DNA of 64,000 nt, taken from NCBI RefSeq assembly GCF_000504165.1, contig NZ_AYSE01000001.1, positions 1,054,001 to 1,118,000 of the forward strand, in the 5' to 3' direction. Shown one piece after another: positions 1-6,954 of this stretch. A program made the position numbers and the translations under genes. The first letter of the stretch is position 1. Every line of letters starts with the position of its first letter. This stretch comes from Bacillus sp. FJAT-14578. GTDB taxonomy: Bacteria > Bacillota > Bacilli > Bacillales > Bacillaceae_H. The notes below the pieces were generated by a model. The model searched no databases, was not told the DNA's origin, and saw only the letters and a program-made list of their open reading frames with translations.

Positions 1-300
1 ATTTAAGAGCATTGCATATTGATACGATTTCAATACTAACTCTTTATTTTTTTCTTCAAATCCAGCTTCAATGGGAGCTTTTGTTTTTGTAAAATACAAA
101 TCAAACTCCTTTTGATATGTATTGTAAACTGCAAGGGCATTATCCCAGTCATCTTGCTGCAAATATTTATCAAGTTCTTTATAGGCTTCCGCCAATTGCT
201 CTTCGCCTGGATCTCCATACGAATAAGCATATGTCTTATTTACTGATACAGTACTGAAAATGAATATCAGTGTCAATAAAAAAAATAAACCCTTTTTCAT
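1..300 (-). CDS. Secreted or membrane iron-uptake protein, FTR1-like N-terminal part (partial)
   Basis: The reading frame starts with ATG at 300 and runs off the left edge, so only the first 100 residues are visible. Residues 1-25 form a signal peptide: KK, then a hydrophobic stretch, then an AYA-like cleavage site. The rest is a charged helical domain rich in E, K and Y. Such an extracytoplasmic helical domain precedes the permease part of Gram-positive FTR1/EfeU iron permeases; this family call is an inference. Support comes from a perfect Fur box inside its promoter and a strong ribosome binding site (GGGGGAG, five bases before ATG). The permease domain itself is not visible, so a separate secreted protein is possible. 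Confidence 0.5.
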   Translation of the reverse strand, partial: MKKGLFFLLTLIFIFSTVSVNKTYAYSYGDPGEEQLAEAYKELDKYLQQDDWDNALAVYNTYQKEFDLYFTKTKAPIEAGFEEKNKELVLKSYQYAMLLN

Positions 301-323
301 TTTTTCACTCCCCCACACTGATA

Positions 324-352
324 ATGATAATAATTATCAACAATCTTGTCAA
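324..352 (-). promoter_or_regulatory. Sigma-A promoter with embedded Fur box
   Basis: On the minus strand TTGACA (347-352) and TATCAT (324-329) are separated by 17 bp. The spacer and -10 overlap TGATAAT-A-ATTATCA (325-339), a perfect 7-1-7 Fur operator, with an overlapping half-site on the other side. Iron-bound Fur should block RNA polymerase here, so the gene is expected to be induced by iron starvation. Confidence 0.85.
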
Positions 353-420
353 TAAATAGTCTGAAAAAAAGGAGAAAGCTTCCCCTAAGTCTCTGATAAA
401 TCACAAGAGCTGATTTTTAC

Positions 421-478
421 TGAAAGGCCCCATCACGAAATCCCTTTCTTTTACTGGATTTTCATGACAGCTCCTCTC
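421..478. repeat. Degenerate copy of the hairpin-B repeat
   Basis: It shares the block ACTGGATTTTCATGAC and the preceding GGCC-C-TCACG with the intact copy at 507-567. The outer arms (GGCCCC and GCTCC) no longer pair well, so this looks like a decayed neighbour copy. No gene is seen between 301 and 616; the gap holds a promoter, this copy and the intact module. Confidence 0.6.
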
Positions 479-506
479 TATATTAGACCACTAACATGAA
501 TTCTAA

Positions 507-567
507 ATGAAAGGCCTCGTCACGCGACTTCCTGGTTTTACTGGATTCTCACGACGAGGCCTTTCAT
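507..567 (-). repeat. Hairpin-B repeat, intact copy 1
   Basis: A 15-bp perfect stem (507-521 with 553-567, arm ATGAAAGGCCTCGTC) encloses about 31 bases. Read on the minus strand the inside contains GAGAATCCAGTAAAACC. The same inside sequence with a different but still perfectly paired stem occurs at 12382-12443. Confidence 0.8.
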
Positions 568-610
568 GAGGACGACTCAAAAGGGCTTCAGCCCTTTTGA
601 GTCGTCCTCA
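567..610 (-). terminator. Hairpin A directly after the glycosyltransferase gene
   Basis: A 19-bp perfect stem (568-586 with 591-609, arm GAGGACGACTCAAAAGGGC) with a four-base loop starts about 7 bp past the stop codon at 617. It has no following T-run, so it may stabilise the 3' end rather than act as a classic intrinsic terminator. The same arm core recurs at 12444-12488. Confidence 0.6.
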
Positions 611-616
611 TATATA

Positions 617-1360
617 TTAGTCATGTATTAATAAATGAGCGTCTTTAATGACAGTCTCTTGGTTAACGGGCCTGCTCATTTCTTTAAAAATAGCAGGCAG
701 GACCGATGTCATGTAAGCATGGAACTTGATAAAGGATTGACCGGTCTTTCGAACTTGATAACGAATCGGAACCTCTTGCATGCGAAACCCTTTTCTTACT
801 AGATTCAAAGTCAATACTTGAGCATAATTATAGTCATGGATAATTTCTGCACTTTGCATTGCTTGTTTCGTAAAAGCTCTCATTCCTGACTGGCCGTCAC
901 GAATCCACGTTTTGAGTAACATGCACTGCAACAAAGTAAAACAATAGTTTCCTAGGCGACGATGAACTTTCATTCCATCAATGGTTCCCAAAAAGCGTGA
1001 CCCCATCGTATAATCCGCCTCTCCTTGAAAGATGGGTGCCAACAAATCGGGAATTTGCTCAGCCGGATATTCGTTATCCGCATCAAGCATGACGCCAATG
1101 TCTGCCCCTCGTTTCACACATTCTGAAAGCCCAAGTCTGACTGCGGCTCCCAGCCCATGATTGCCTTTATTGGACACAATAAAATCTGCCCCCGCTTTTT
1201 TGGAGACTTCAACTGTGGCATCCGTTGACCCATCATCAATGACAAGCACCTTTACATCTACTTGAGGATGAACATCTCTTGGAATACGTGAAATGACCGC
1301 ACCAATGGCCTCTTCTTCATTATAGGCGGGTAAAAATACAATGACTTGCTGCTTGCTCAA
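617..1360 (-). CDS. Family 2 glycosyltransferase (dolichol-phosphate-mannose-synthase-like)
   Basis: A 247-residue cytoplasmic GT2 enzyme expected to move a sugar from a nucleotide donor to a lipid or polyprenyl phosphate. Visible motifs are the N-terminal PAYNEEE nucleotide-binding stretch, DDGSTD at residues 42-47 and the metal-binding DAD at 93-95, followed by MGSRFLG and RDGQSGMRAF as in DPM1-like members. No C-terminal membrane helices are present, unlike GtrB/ArnC enzymes. The start is TTG at 1360 with AGGAAG seven bases upstream. It begins two bases after the upstream phosphodiesterase stop, so the two are translationally coupled. It is the last gene of a four-gene envelope cluster. 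The actual sugar and acceptor cannot be read from sequence. Confidence 0.85.
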   Translation of the reverse strand: MSKQQVIVFLPAYNEEEAIGAVISRIPRDVHPQVDVKVLVIDDGSTDATVEVSKKAGADFIVSNKGNHGLGAAVRLGLSECVKRGADIGVMLDADNEYPAEQIPDLLAPIFQGEADYTMGSRFLGTIDGMKVHRRLGNYCFTLLQCMLLKTWIRDGQSGMRAFTKQAMQSAEIIHDYNYAQVLTLNLVRKGFRMQEVPIRYQVRKTGQSFIKFHAYMTSVLPAIFKEMSRPVNQETVIKDAHLLIHD

Positions 1361-1362
1361 TG

Positions 1363-2823
1363 CTATTCTTCCTTTCTAATCGCTTCTATCAAAACAGGAC
1401 CGCGGCTGTGGCTTGGATAAGGGGCGCCCATTAAATAAGAGATGGTTGGGGCAACTGATACTAGACTCTGCTTTTCATTCACGACATGACCTTTTTTAAT
1501 GTTTGGTCCATGCATAAAGAACGGGACATAACGCTCTCCTTCATCTAAATGTCCATGTCCCCCGATTCCGTCAGCTTGGCCATGGTCTGCGCAAACAATT
1601 AATGTCGTATTCTTCATTTTCCCCTCTTGTTCAAGCCATTCTACGTATTCTTTCAAGAGCGCATCTGCTTCCTCTATTTTTTGAATATATTCATCGTACA
1701 ACACACCACGGCTGTGCCCCGTTTGGTCTGTACTAATTAGCTGAACAACCAACAAATCGGGATCTTGTTCACCCATGATTTTTTTCGCTCGTTCAATGAT
1801 GTTTCGGTCTGCGACATCATTATGCATGACCGCAGTAACCGTTTCTACGTCATCTCCCATTGAATCTACCAAATGAGCAATTCCTAATAATCTTCCTTTT
1901 TTATTCACTTTTCTTAAAGAATCAAAAATGCTTTCCACTTTAATTCCCAATTTCCAGACCATATTCGATTTAATGCCGTGCTCAAACGGATATGTTCCCG
2001 TAAACATGGAAGAAAAGCATACGACCGTGCGGGCAGGATATACGGTTTCCATTTGCGAAAAATCCGTTCCATTACGGCGAAGCCCATCTAAAAATGGGGT
2101 GTTTGCTTCTTCAAACCGTTCCTTTCGCATTCCATCAACAACCAGCACTACAACTTTATCACTTAAAGCTTTTTCTGGCTGGACATTATTTGTATACGTC
2201 GCAATCACTTTCGGTTTCCAATCAAATAAATAGCGGTGAAGGATAAACGAGAAAATCAAAATGAATGAATAAAAACCAATAAGCTTCATTCCCTCACTGC
2301 CGGCTAATTGTACACCTTCATTGTTAAAGTAGTGAAGATAATAAGACCAAATCGATAGAATCAATAAAAACTTCGGCATTTGTTCTTGGGCGTTCCCGCT
2401 TGTGGAATCACTATTCTTCAATACAAGTTTCCAAAAGCGAGTGAAGTTCAGCCATGACGTCCCAATTCGAAGGTGATAGTATATTGTCCCCCAGAAGAAC
2501 ACAGTAAAAAAGAAATAAAGCCCCAGCGAGAAAAGCCATAAGGAAATAGGCGTCTCTTTCCACATAACCAAATAAACAATAAATGGAATCCATAAGTAGT
2601 TTCTTAGAAACAAAGGAAAATCATAGATGAAGTACATCGCCAAAAGAGGTAAGACGAGCAAAAAACTGAAGGCAAGCGCCTGTAGAAATGAGCCGTTCCC
2701 CAACTGCCCGAAGTAAAAAAGCAGCATCGTCCCCGTGACGAAAATAGGAGTGAACGGTTTTCCTTCATTCAGCAAGTTCCAACACCTTGCCGCCACTTTT
2801 TCAAAACCTGATGCTTGTTTCAT
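1363..2823 (-). CDS. Membrane-anchored type I phosphodiesterase / alkaline-phosphatase superfamily protein
   Basis: 486 residues from the ATG at 2823. The first roughly 200 residues hold several hydrophobic helices. The C-terminal half is a metal-dependent hydrolase of the nucleotide pyrophosphatase/phosphodiesterase type. Visible metal and nucleophile positions are VVDGMR (D230), YPARTVV (T266, likely nucleophile), DQTGH (D366, H370), ADHG (D413, H414) and GGHGH (H423). Such proteins cleave phosphodiesters or transfer phospho-groups on lipids. Its start ATGA overlaps the TGA of the upstream gene and GGAGAGG lies at good distance, so a longer reading from 2853 was rejected. The topology suggests action on an envelope lipid. 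The substrate is unknown. Confidence 0.8.
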   Translation of the reverse strand: MKQASGFEKVAARCWNLLNEGKPFTPIFVTGTMLLFYFGQLGNGSFLQALAFSFLLVLPLLAMYFIYDFPLFLRNYLWIPFIVYLVMWKETPISLWLFSLGLYFFFTVFFWGTIYYHLRIGTSWLNFTRFWKLVLKNSDSTSGNAQEQMPKFLLILSIWSYYLHYFNNEGVQLAGSEGMKLIGFYSFILIFSFILHRYLFDWKPKVIATYTNNVQPEKALSDKVVVLVVDGMRKERFEEANTPFLDGLRRNGTDFSQMETVYPARTVVCFSSMFTGTYPFEHGIKSNMVWKLGIKVESIFDSLRKVNKKGRLLGIAHLVDSMGDDVETVTAVMHNDVADRNIIERAKKIMGEQDPDLLVVQLISTDQTGHSRGVLYDEYIQKIEEADALLKEYVEWLEQEGKMKNTTLIVCADHGQADGIGGHGHLDEGERYVPFFMHGPNIKKGHVVNEKQSLVSVAPTISYLMGAPYPSHSRGPVLIEAIRKEE

Positions 2824-3761
2824 AATGGTTCCTCTCCTTTCTTTCTTATCCACATTCGCAATTGCTTCATCGTCACTGGCATAAACAGCAACACAAGCAC
2901 GCCCGCGGCATAAGAGTAGATAAATTTATAAGCATGACTCGTCAAAGCAATCGTGTAACTATCCTCCAAAGGAAGAGAGAGCAGGACCAACGCTCCGCTC
3001 ATCACCGTCTCATATGTCCCAATGCCTCCCGGCGTAATCTGAAATATTTGTCCTCCCACGGTCATGCTGTTGACCCATATGCTTTCGATAGCAGATAAAG
3101 AATGTCCAATTGCATGGACAGTACTGTATACAACCGCGCCTTCACAAGCCCAGCTAATGAAAATCAACAGCAGTAACAACGGAAAGCGTTTGGTGAGCAC
3201 GCTCTCTTTCAGTAATGTCACTTGTTTCCTCCAAATAAGACTGTATTTCTTCAAAATAAGCCCCAGCAAACAAACGAACAAAACCACACCAGCCCATAAA
3301 AACGGAGCTTGCAGCTGAAACCTGACGTAACCTGCCGCCATATAGACTCCAAAAGCAGATATACCGAGCAGGCAAAGCATATCCAATACCCTCATGATGA
3401 CGACTGAGTGAACGGCCTCTTCCATTGTGATGCTTTTATTTTTGTGATGGATGACCCCGACTCGAACCATGTCACCTGCTTTCACTGGAAACAAATGGTT
3501 TAAAGCAAGACTGTAAAAGAGAGCCGCCAGAGCGCTTGAAAGCGTAATCTTTCCATTCATGTACATCCGCCAGGCTACGGCTCTCAGCCAAAAAGCCCCC
3601 GTATAGAAAAAAATCATGAACAGGAGCCATAACGGGTGAATCCATAAAGCGGAAAAAGAAATCTGCAGCTTTTTCCAATCAAATGCTTGAAGAGATACAT
3701 AACCGAATAACAGCACAAGCAATACACCTATAACGAAAAAAAACTTTTTACTCGGCTTCAT
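2820..3761 (-). CDS. YbhN/UPF0104 flippase-like integral membrane protein
   Basis: About 313 residues with roughly eight hydrophobic segments, matching the lysylphosphatidylglycerol-synthase transmembrane-region family (AglD/YbhN/MprF flippase domain). Family hallmarks seen are the polar stretch LNHLFPVKAGDMVR and the late PGGIGTYE segment. Members move or help synthesise polar or glycosylated lipids. I chose ATG at 3761 (MKPSKK), which overlaps the upstream epimerase by 14 bp; a TTG 42 bases earlier is also possible. Its position between epimerase, phosphodiesterase and glycosyltransferase suggests it handles the glycolipid made by the cluster. It lacks the MprF synthase domain. Confidence 0.8.
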   Translation of the reverse strand: MKPSKKFFFVIGVLLVLLFGYVSLQAFDWKKLQISFSALWIHPLWLLFMIFFYTGAFWLRAVAWRMYMNGKITLSSALAALFYSLALNHLFPVKAGDMVRVGVIHHKNKSITMEEAVHSVVIMRVLDMLCLLGISAFGVYMAAGYVRFQLQAPFLWAGVVLFVCLLGLILKKYSLIWRKQVTLLKESVLTKRFPLLLLLIFISWACEGAVVYSTVHAIGHSLSAIESIWVNSMTVGGQIFQITPGGIGTYETVMSGALVLLSLPLEDSYTIALTSHAYKFIYSYAAGVLVLLFMPVTMKQLRMWIRKKGEEPL

Positions 3762-4695
3762 ATGTTTTAAACCAATGAATGGTTCGTTCAATGCCTTCTT
3801 CAATCGTCACTTGAGGCTTATATCCCAATAGCTGCTTCGCTTTTGAAATATCTGCCCACGTATGAACCACATCACCCGCGCGTTTTTCCTTTTGAACCGA
3901 TTTTAGATGCGGAAAGGATGAAGATAATATCTCGACGAACCGCTCAATAGCAACGGGGCGGGAAGATCCTAAATTAAACGTTTCAGATTCATGTTCATGG
4001 AAGACAGAAGCTTCTATTCCATCAATAATGTCTTCAATGTACGTATAATCCCGTGTCGTCTTCATGCCGTAAAGCAAAATCGGCTCCTCTTTCATAGCTG
4101 CTTGAATAAACTTTGCCATCGCCATATCCGGTCTTCCCCATGGCCCATAAACAGTGAAAAAACGCAAGATGGTTAATTCGAATCCATATAAGTGCTGGTA
4201 GGCGTGACAAAAAGATTCTGCACTATATTTAGCAGCCGCATATGGTGAAATAACTTGTCCCGTTGCCATTTCTTCTTTGACCGGGCCAGCGTGTGCGTTC
4301 CCGTATACCGAGGAAGAAGAAGCAAACACCACACGCTTAACTCCTGTCTCTCCCGCAGATTTCAGCACATTAATGGTAGCTTTCACATCATAATCAACAT
4401 ATTCCAAAGGCTGTTCCAAAGAAGGCATAACACCAGGAATCGCTGCAAGATGAATGACACATTCCGGTTTCGTTTCTTCGAATAACTGCCTTGTTTTGGC
4501 TTCATCCAGTAAATTGAAGGAAAAGAAAGAAAATGCCCCTGCCTCTTCCACAAACTGAAGCTGTTTTCGTTTTCGTTCAATCGAATAATAAGGATGAAGC
4601 ATATCCACTACTGTCACCTCATGCCCCTGTTCAATAAAGCGCCTGCTCAAATGACAGCCGATGAACCCTGCTCCTCCTGTAATTAACACCTTCAC
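3748..4695 (-). CDS. NAD-dependent sugar-nucleotide epimerase/dehydratase
   Basis: An extended short-chain dehydrogenase of about 315 residues. The Rossmann signature GGAGFIG lies near the N-terminus, SSSSVYG provides the catalytic Ser/Thr region, and SPYAAAKYSAE carries the YxxxK pair. This matches UDP-glucose or UDP-glucuronate epimerases; the substrate cannot be decided from sequence. Two GTG starts are possible, at 4704 and 4695. GAGGTG sits six bases before the one at 4695, which I prefer. It is the first gene of the four-gene envelope cluster and probably supplies the activated sugar used by the glycosyltransferase at 617-1360. Confidence 0.85.
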   Translation of the reverse strand: MKVLITGGAGFIGCHLSRRFIEQGHEVTVVDMLHPYYSIERKRKQLQFVEEAGAFSFFSFNLLDEAKTRQLFEETKPECVIHLAAIPGVMPSLEQPLEYVDYDVKATINVLKSAGETGVKRVVFASSSSVYGNAHAGPVKEEMATGQVISPYAAAKYSAESFCHAYQHLYGFELTILRFFTVYGPWGRPDMAMAKFIQAAMKEEPILLYGMKTTRDYTYIEDIIDGIEASVFHEHESETFNLGSSRPVAIERFVEILSSSFPHLKSVQKEKRAGDVVHTWADISKAKQLLGYKPQVTIEEGIERTIHWFKTYEAE

Positions 4696-4781
4696 AACCG
4701 ACACCTCTTTGCTGCATTAAAAATCCAATCATAATTTCTATGGTATCTTTTCATCATCATTTATGCAATTTCCAAATCAAT

Positions 4782-4825
4782 CTAACAGGAAAAAAGCCGC
4801 CATGTGGCGGCTTTTTTCCTGTTAG
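4782..4825. terminator. Perfect 21-bp hairpin terminator after the lipoprotein gene
   Basis: The arms run from CTAACAGG to the GCCGCCA/TGGCGGC top with a two-base loop, and A/T-rich runs lie within the stem. It can stop transcription from the lipoprotein gene and insulate the downstream epimerase. Confidence 0.85.
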
Positions 4826-4832
4826 ATAACAA

Positions 4833-6047
4833 TTATTTTACTAATTGGTCTACAACAGCTACGATTTCCTTGCTAAGAGCAGCTGCTTCGTCTTTCTTAT
4901 TTTCAGCTACCGCCTTATACCATTCTTCGCCTTTAGCTAAAGCTGCTTGAAATTGCTCTTCGCCGATTTTCTCGCTGCCTGTAATTTCAAGTGCTTTTAA
5001 GAACATATTTGCTTCCATCGCTTCTACTTTCGCTTCTGTTAACTCATTTTTCTCAAGAGCTTCAGGCACTTTCCCATGGTATCCTGCAATTTTTCCAACA
5101 AGTGCTTTTGTAAATAAGCTGTTTACTTCGTCTGCTTTAACATCAGCAGCTTTTGTCGTCGTTAAAGTAAAGATTTCATCTAAACGTTTTGCCGCAGCTT
5201 CATCTCCGCCAGCTAAAGATTCTTTAATAGCTTGCAAGAAGCCCCAGCCTTCCGCTTGCATGTTTTGAAGCTCTAACTCATCTTTTCCTTCTTTTGCTGC
5301 ATCTTCAATTTTCTTTGCATAAGAGTTAGCCGCTAAATAGTAGCTGCGGTAGATTGATTTATCCGTTACTTGTTTAGAAACGCTATAATCATCTGTGTTA
5401 CCTGCATTTAATGCTTCTTCTTGGGCTGCTAAACCAGCGTTGATGTTTTCAACAAGGCTCGCTTCCCCTGTCAATTCATACAGCCCATCGCGTTTTTCTG
5501 CCGTTGGGATGATGACTTGTGCTACAAGATGCTTAAGCTCAGCAAAAGCTGCTTTTGCTTTTTCAGCGTCTTTTGCTTCCAATGCTGCTTCTACATCTTT
5601 ATGTAACGCTTTTTGTTTTTGATAGAAATAAGCTTGTGTTGTTTTATCCATTAGCTGACGTGCAAGGTTTGCGTCAAGCTCTTTATTTTTTCCTGCTTCA
5701 ACTGCTGCTTGGATGGCTTGATCAAATTCGCCATTCACTTCGTTTACAGCAGCCTGAAGGTTGTCTGTATATAGTTTAGATACTAGTTCCCAATCAACTT
5801 CCTGGCCTTCTTTTGCTTTTTCAGCTTCAGCCTTCATATCTTGATATGCTTTTACTTGTTTTCCCACCGCTGTTTCTTCGATGGCTACTTCCTTTGTTTC
5901 AGCTGCCTGATCTTTCGTTTCAGATGCTGTTTCTTCTTGTTTTGGTTCTTCTTTAGCCGTTTCTTCAGCCGCATTATTACAGCCCGCCAATACTCCTCCT
6001 GCAAGTAACATGCTGGCAACCACAGTCATTGATGCTTTCTTTTTCAT
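4833..6047 (-). CDS. Fur-regulated helical lipoprotein of unknown function, probable iron-uptake component
   Basis: 404 residues from the ATG at 6047, chosen because it begins a clean lipoprotein signal (MKKK, hydrophobic core, LAGC with the lipidated Cys at 23) and is preceded by GGGAG. An upstream in-frame extension of 32 residues would destroy the signal and cross the promoter. An acidic linker (residues 24-50) leads into an all-helical domain rich in A, E, K and Q with no cysteine. I do not recognise the family with certainty. It resembles in style the extracytoplasmic helical parts of FTR1/Efe systems but lacks a clear imelysin HxxE motif that I could place. A consensus promoter with Fur boxes argues for a role in iron acquisition. 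Confidence 0.7.
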   Translation of the reverse strand: MKKKASMTVVASMLLAGGVLAGCNNAAEETAKEEPKQEETASETKDQAAETKEVAIEETAVGKQVKAYQDMKAEAEKAKEGQEVDWELVSKLYTDNLQAAVNEVNGEFDQAIQAAVEAGKNKELDANLARQLMDKTTQAYFYQKQKALHKDVEAALEAKDAEKAKAAFAELKHLVAQVIIPTAEKRDGLYELTGEASLVENINAGLAAQEEALNAGNTDDYSVSKQVTDKSIYRSYYLAANSYAKKIEDAAKEGKDELELQNMQAEGWGFLQAIKESLAGGDEAAAKRLDEIFTLTTTKAADVKADEVNSLFTKALVGKIAGYHGKVPEALEKNELTEAKVEAMEANMFLKALEITGSEKIGEEQFQAALAKGEEWYKAVAENKKDEAAALSKEIVAVVDQLVK

Positions 6048-6072
6048 ATGTAATTCTCCCGCCCTCTTATAT

Positions 6073-6087
6073 TGATAATGATTTTCA
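6073..6087 (-). promoter_or_regulatory. Fur box of the lipoprotein gene
   Basis: TGATAAT-G-ATTTTCA matches the 7-1-7 Fur consensus with one mismatch. It lies about 15 bp downstream of the -10, in the early transcribed region. A weaker second half-site pair overlaps the -35 (about 6113-6128). Confidence 0.85.
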
Positions 6088-6099
6088 TTCACGCTTTCT

Positions 6100-6128
6100 A
6101 TTATAGAGAGAACGATTCTCATTGTCAA
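6100..6128 (-). promoter_or_regulatory. Consensus sigma-A promoter of the lipoprotein gene
   Basis: On the minus strand TTGACA (6123-6128), exactly 17 bp, TATAAT (6100-6105). Both hexamers are perfect. Such a strong promoter between Fur sites suggests high expression when iron is short. Confidence 0.9.
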
Positions 6129-6214
6129 CGTTAATTTTTTCACTATTATGCCTCATTTAAAATATAGGCCGGGTTAAAACCAACATGGTTCTGTAACAGG
6201 TCGAAAGCATAAAA

Positions 6215-6250
6215 AGTAATGGCGCTGCCTCTTGAGGCAGCGCCATTACT
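6215..6250. terminator. 17-bp hairpin downstream of trxA
   Basis: The arms AGTAATGGCGCTGCCTC and its complement form a perfect stem with a two-base loop. The flanks are A-rich on the left (minus-strand T-run), suiting termination of trxA transcription. Confidence 0.8.
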
Positions 6251-6279
6251 TAAAAAGGTAAGAAAATGTAACATTTGAA

Positions 6280-6399
6280 GATGTCCAGCTACGGCTCCTA
6301 ATCTTTCGGCCATTTCACTTCTGACCATGAAACCAAAAAGCGGTTTCCCGGTCAGAAGCTCCAATGTCCCTCAAGATTAAACAGTCGCCTCCGCTTTTC
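6280..6399. repeat. Bacillaceae-type intergenic repeat abutting trxA
   Basis: From GATGTCCAGCT to CGCCTCCGCTTTT, about 120 bp reaching the trxA stop codon. I recognise this GGAGGCG...GCTGGACATC pattern as a repeat common between genes of Bacillaceae; that is recollection, not a search. An open frame across it is only translation of the repeat. Confidence 0.6.
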
Positions 6400-6714
6400 T
6401 TACGCGTGTTGAGATAAACGGTCAGCAAGTGCTTCTTTTGGTTGGAAGCCTACTACTTTATCTACTACTTCGCCATTTTTGAATACAAGTAAAGTTGGGA
6501 TGCTCATTACGCCAAATTTAGCAGCTGTTTCTTGGTTTTCATCCACATCTACTTTTACGATTTTTACTTTATCGCCCATTTCTGAATCTAATTCTTCTAA
6601 AACAGGAGCGATCATTTTACAAGGTCCGCACCATGGAGCCCAAAAGTCCACAAGCACTAAACCTTCTGTAGTTTCATTATTAAAAGTTTGATCTGTTGCA
6701 TTTACAATTGCCAT
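6400..6714 (-). CDS. trxA: Thioredoxin
   Basis: 104 residues. The active site WCGPCK places redox cysteines at 29 and 32, and [10 protein letters not shown] and the cis-proline region MSIPTLLVF are typical. It reduces protein disulfides in the cytosol and serves ribonucleotide reductase and peroxiredoxins. ATG at 6714 is preceded by AGGAGG at eight bases, so an in-frame extension to 6738 was rejected. It lies downstream of the etf genes as in B. subtilis, but the expected uvrC does not follow. Instead, repeat DNA and the iron/envelope region begin. Confidence 0.97.
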   Translation of the reverse strand: MAIVNATDQTFNNETTEGLVLVDFWAPWCGPCKMIAPVLEELDSEMGDKVKIVKVDVDENQETAAKFGVMSIPTLLVFKNGEVVDKVVGFQPKEALADRLSQHA

Positions 6715-6832
6715 TATAATTCCTCCTAACATTTCCAATATCGAAAACTAACCACAGTATATCATCTTATATTGTTCAACGCTATTTATTTGACTCGCTT
6801 CTAATTGTCCCCATGGAACAATGTTTTCATAC

Positions 6833-6866
6833 GAAAAGCGGGTTTTTATACTTTACCCGCTCTTCG
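6833..6866 (-). terminator. Hairpin between etfA and trxA
   Basis: AGCGGGT (6837-6843) pairs with ACCCGCT (6855-6861), flanked by A/T-rich sequence. It probably ends the fad-etf transcript before trxA. Confidence 0.6.
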
Positions 6867-6954
6867 TCATTCTTACACTTTTCCCCTAGGAAATACGAGC
6901 TTTTTTGCACGCAGTTTTTGATTCAGGTTGAAAAAGTGTCGTATACATTTTTTA

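Noticed and set aside
507-610. CRISPR-like repeat cluster
   Set aside because: The repeats are palindromic hairpins at two distant loci, not regularly spaced units with spacers.
6146-6364. A 72-codon open frame between the lipoprotein gene and trxA
   Set aside because: It reads through the 17-bp hairpin and the common intergenic repeat, has no ribosome binding site, and its sequence is just the translated repeat.
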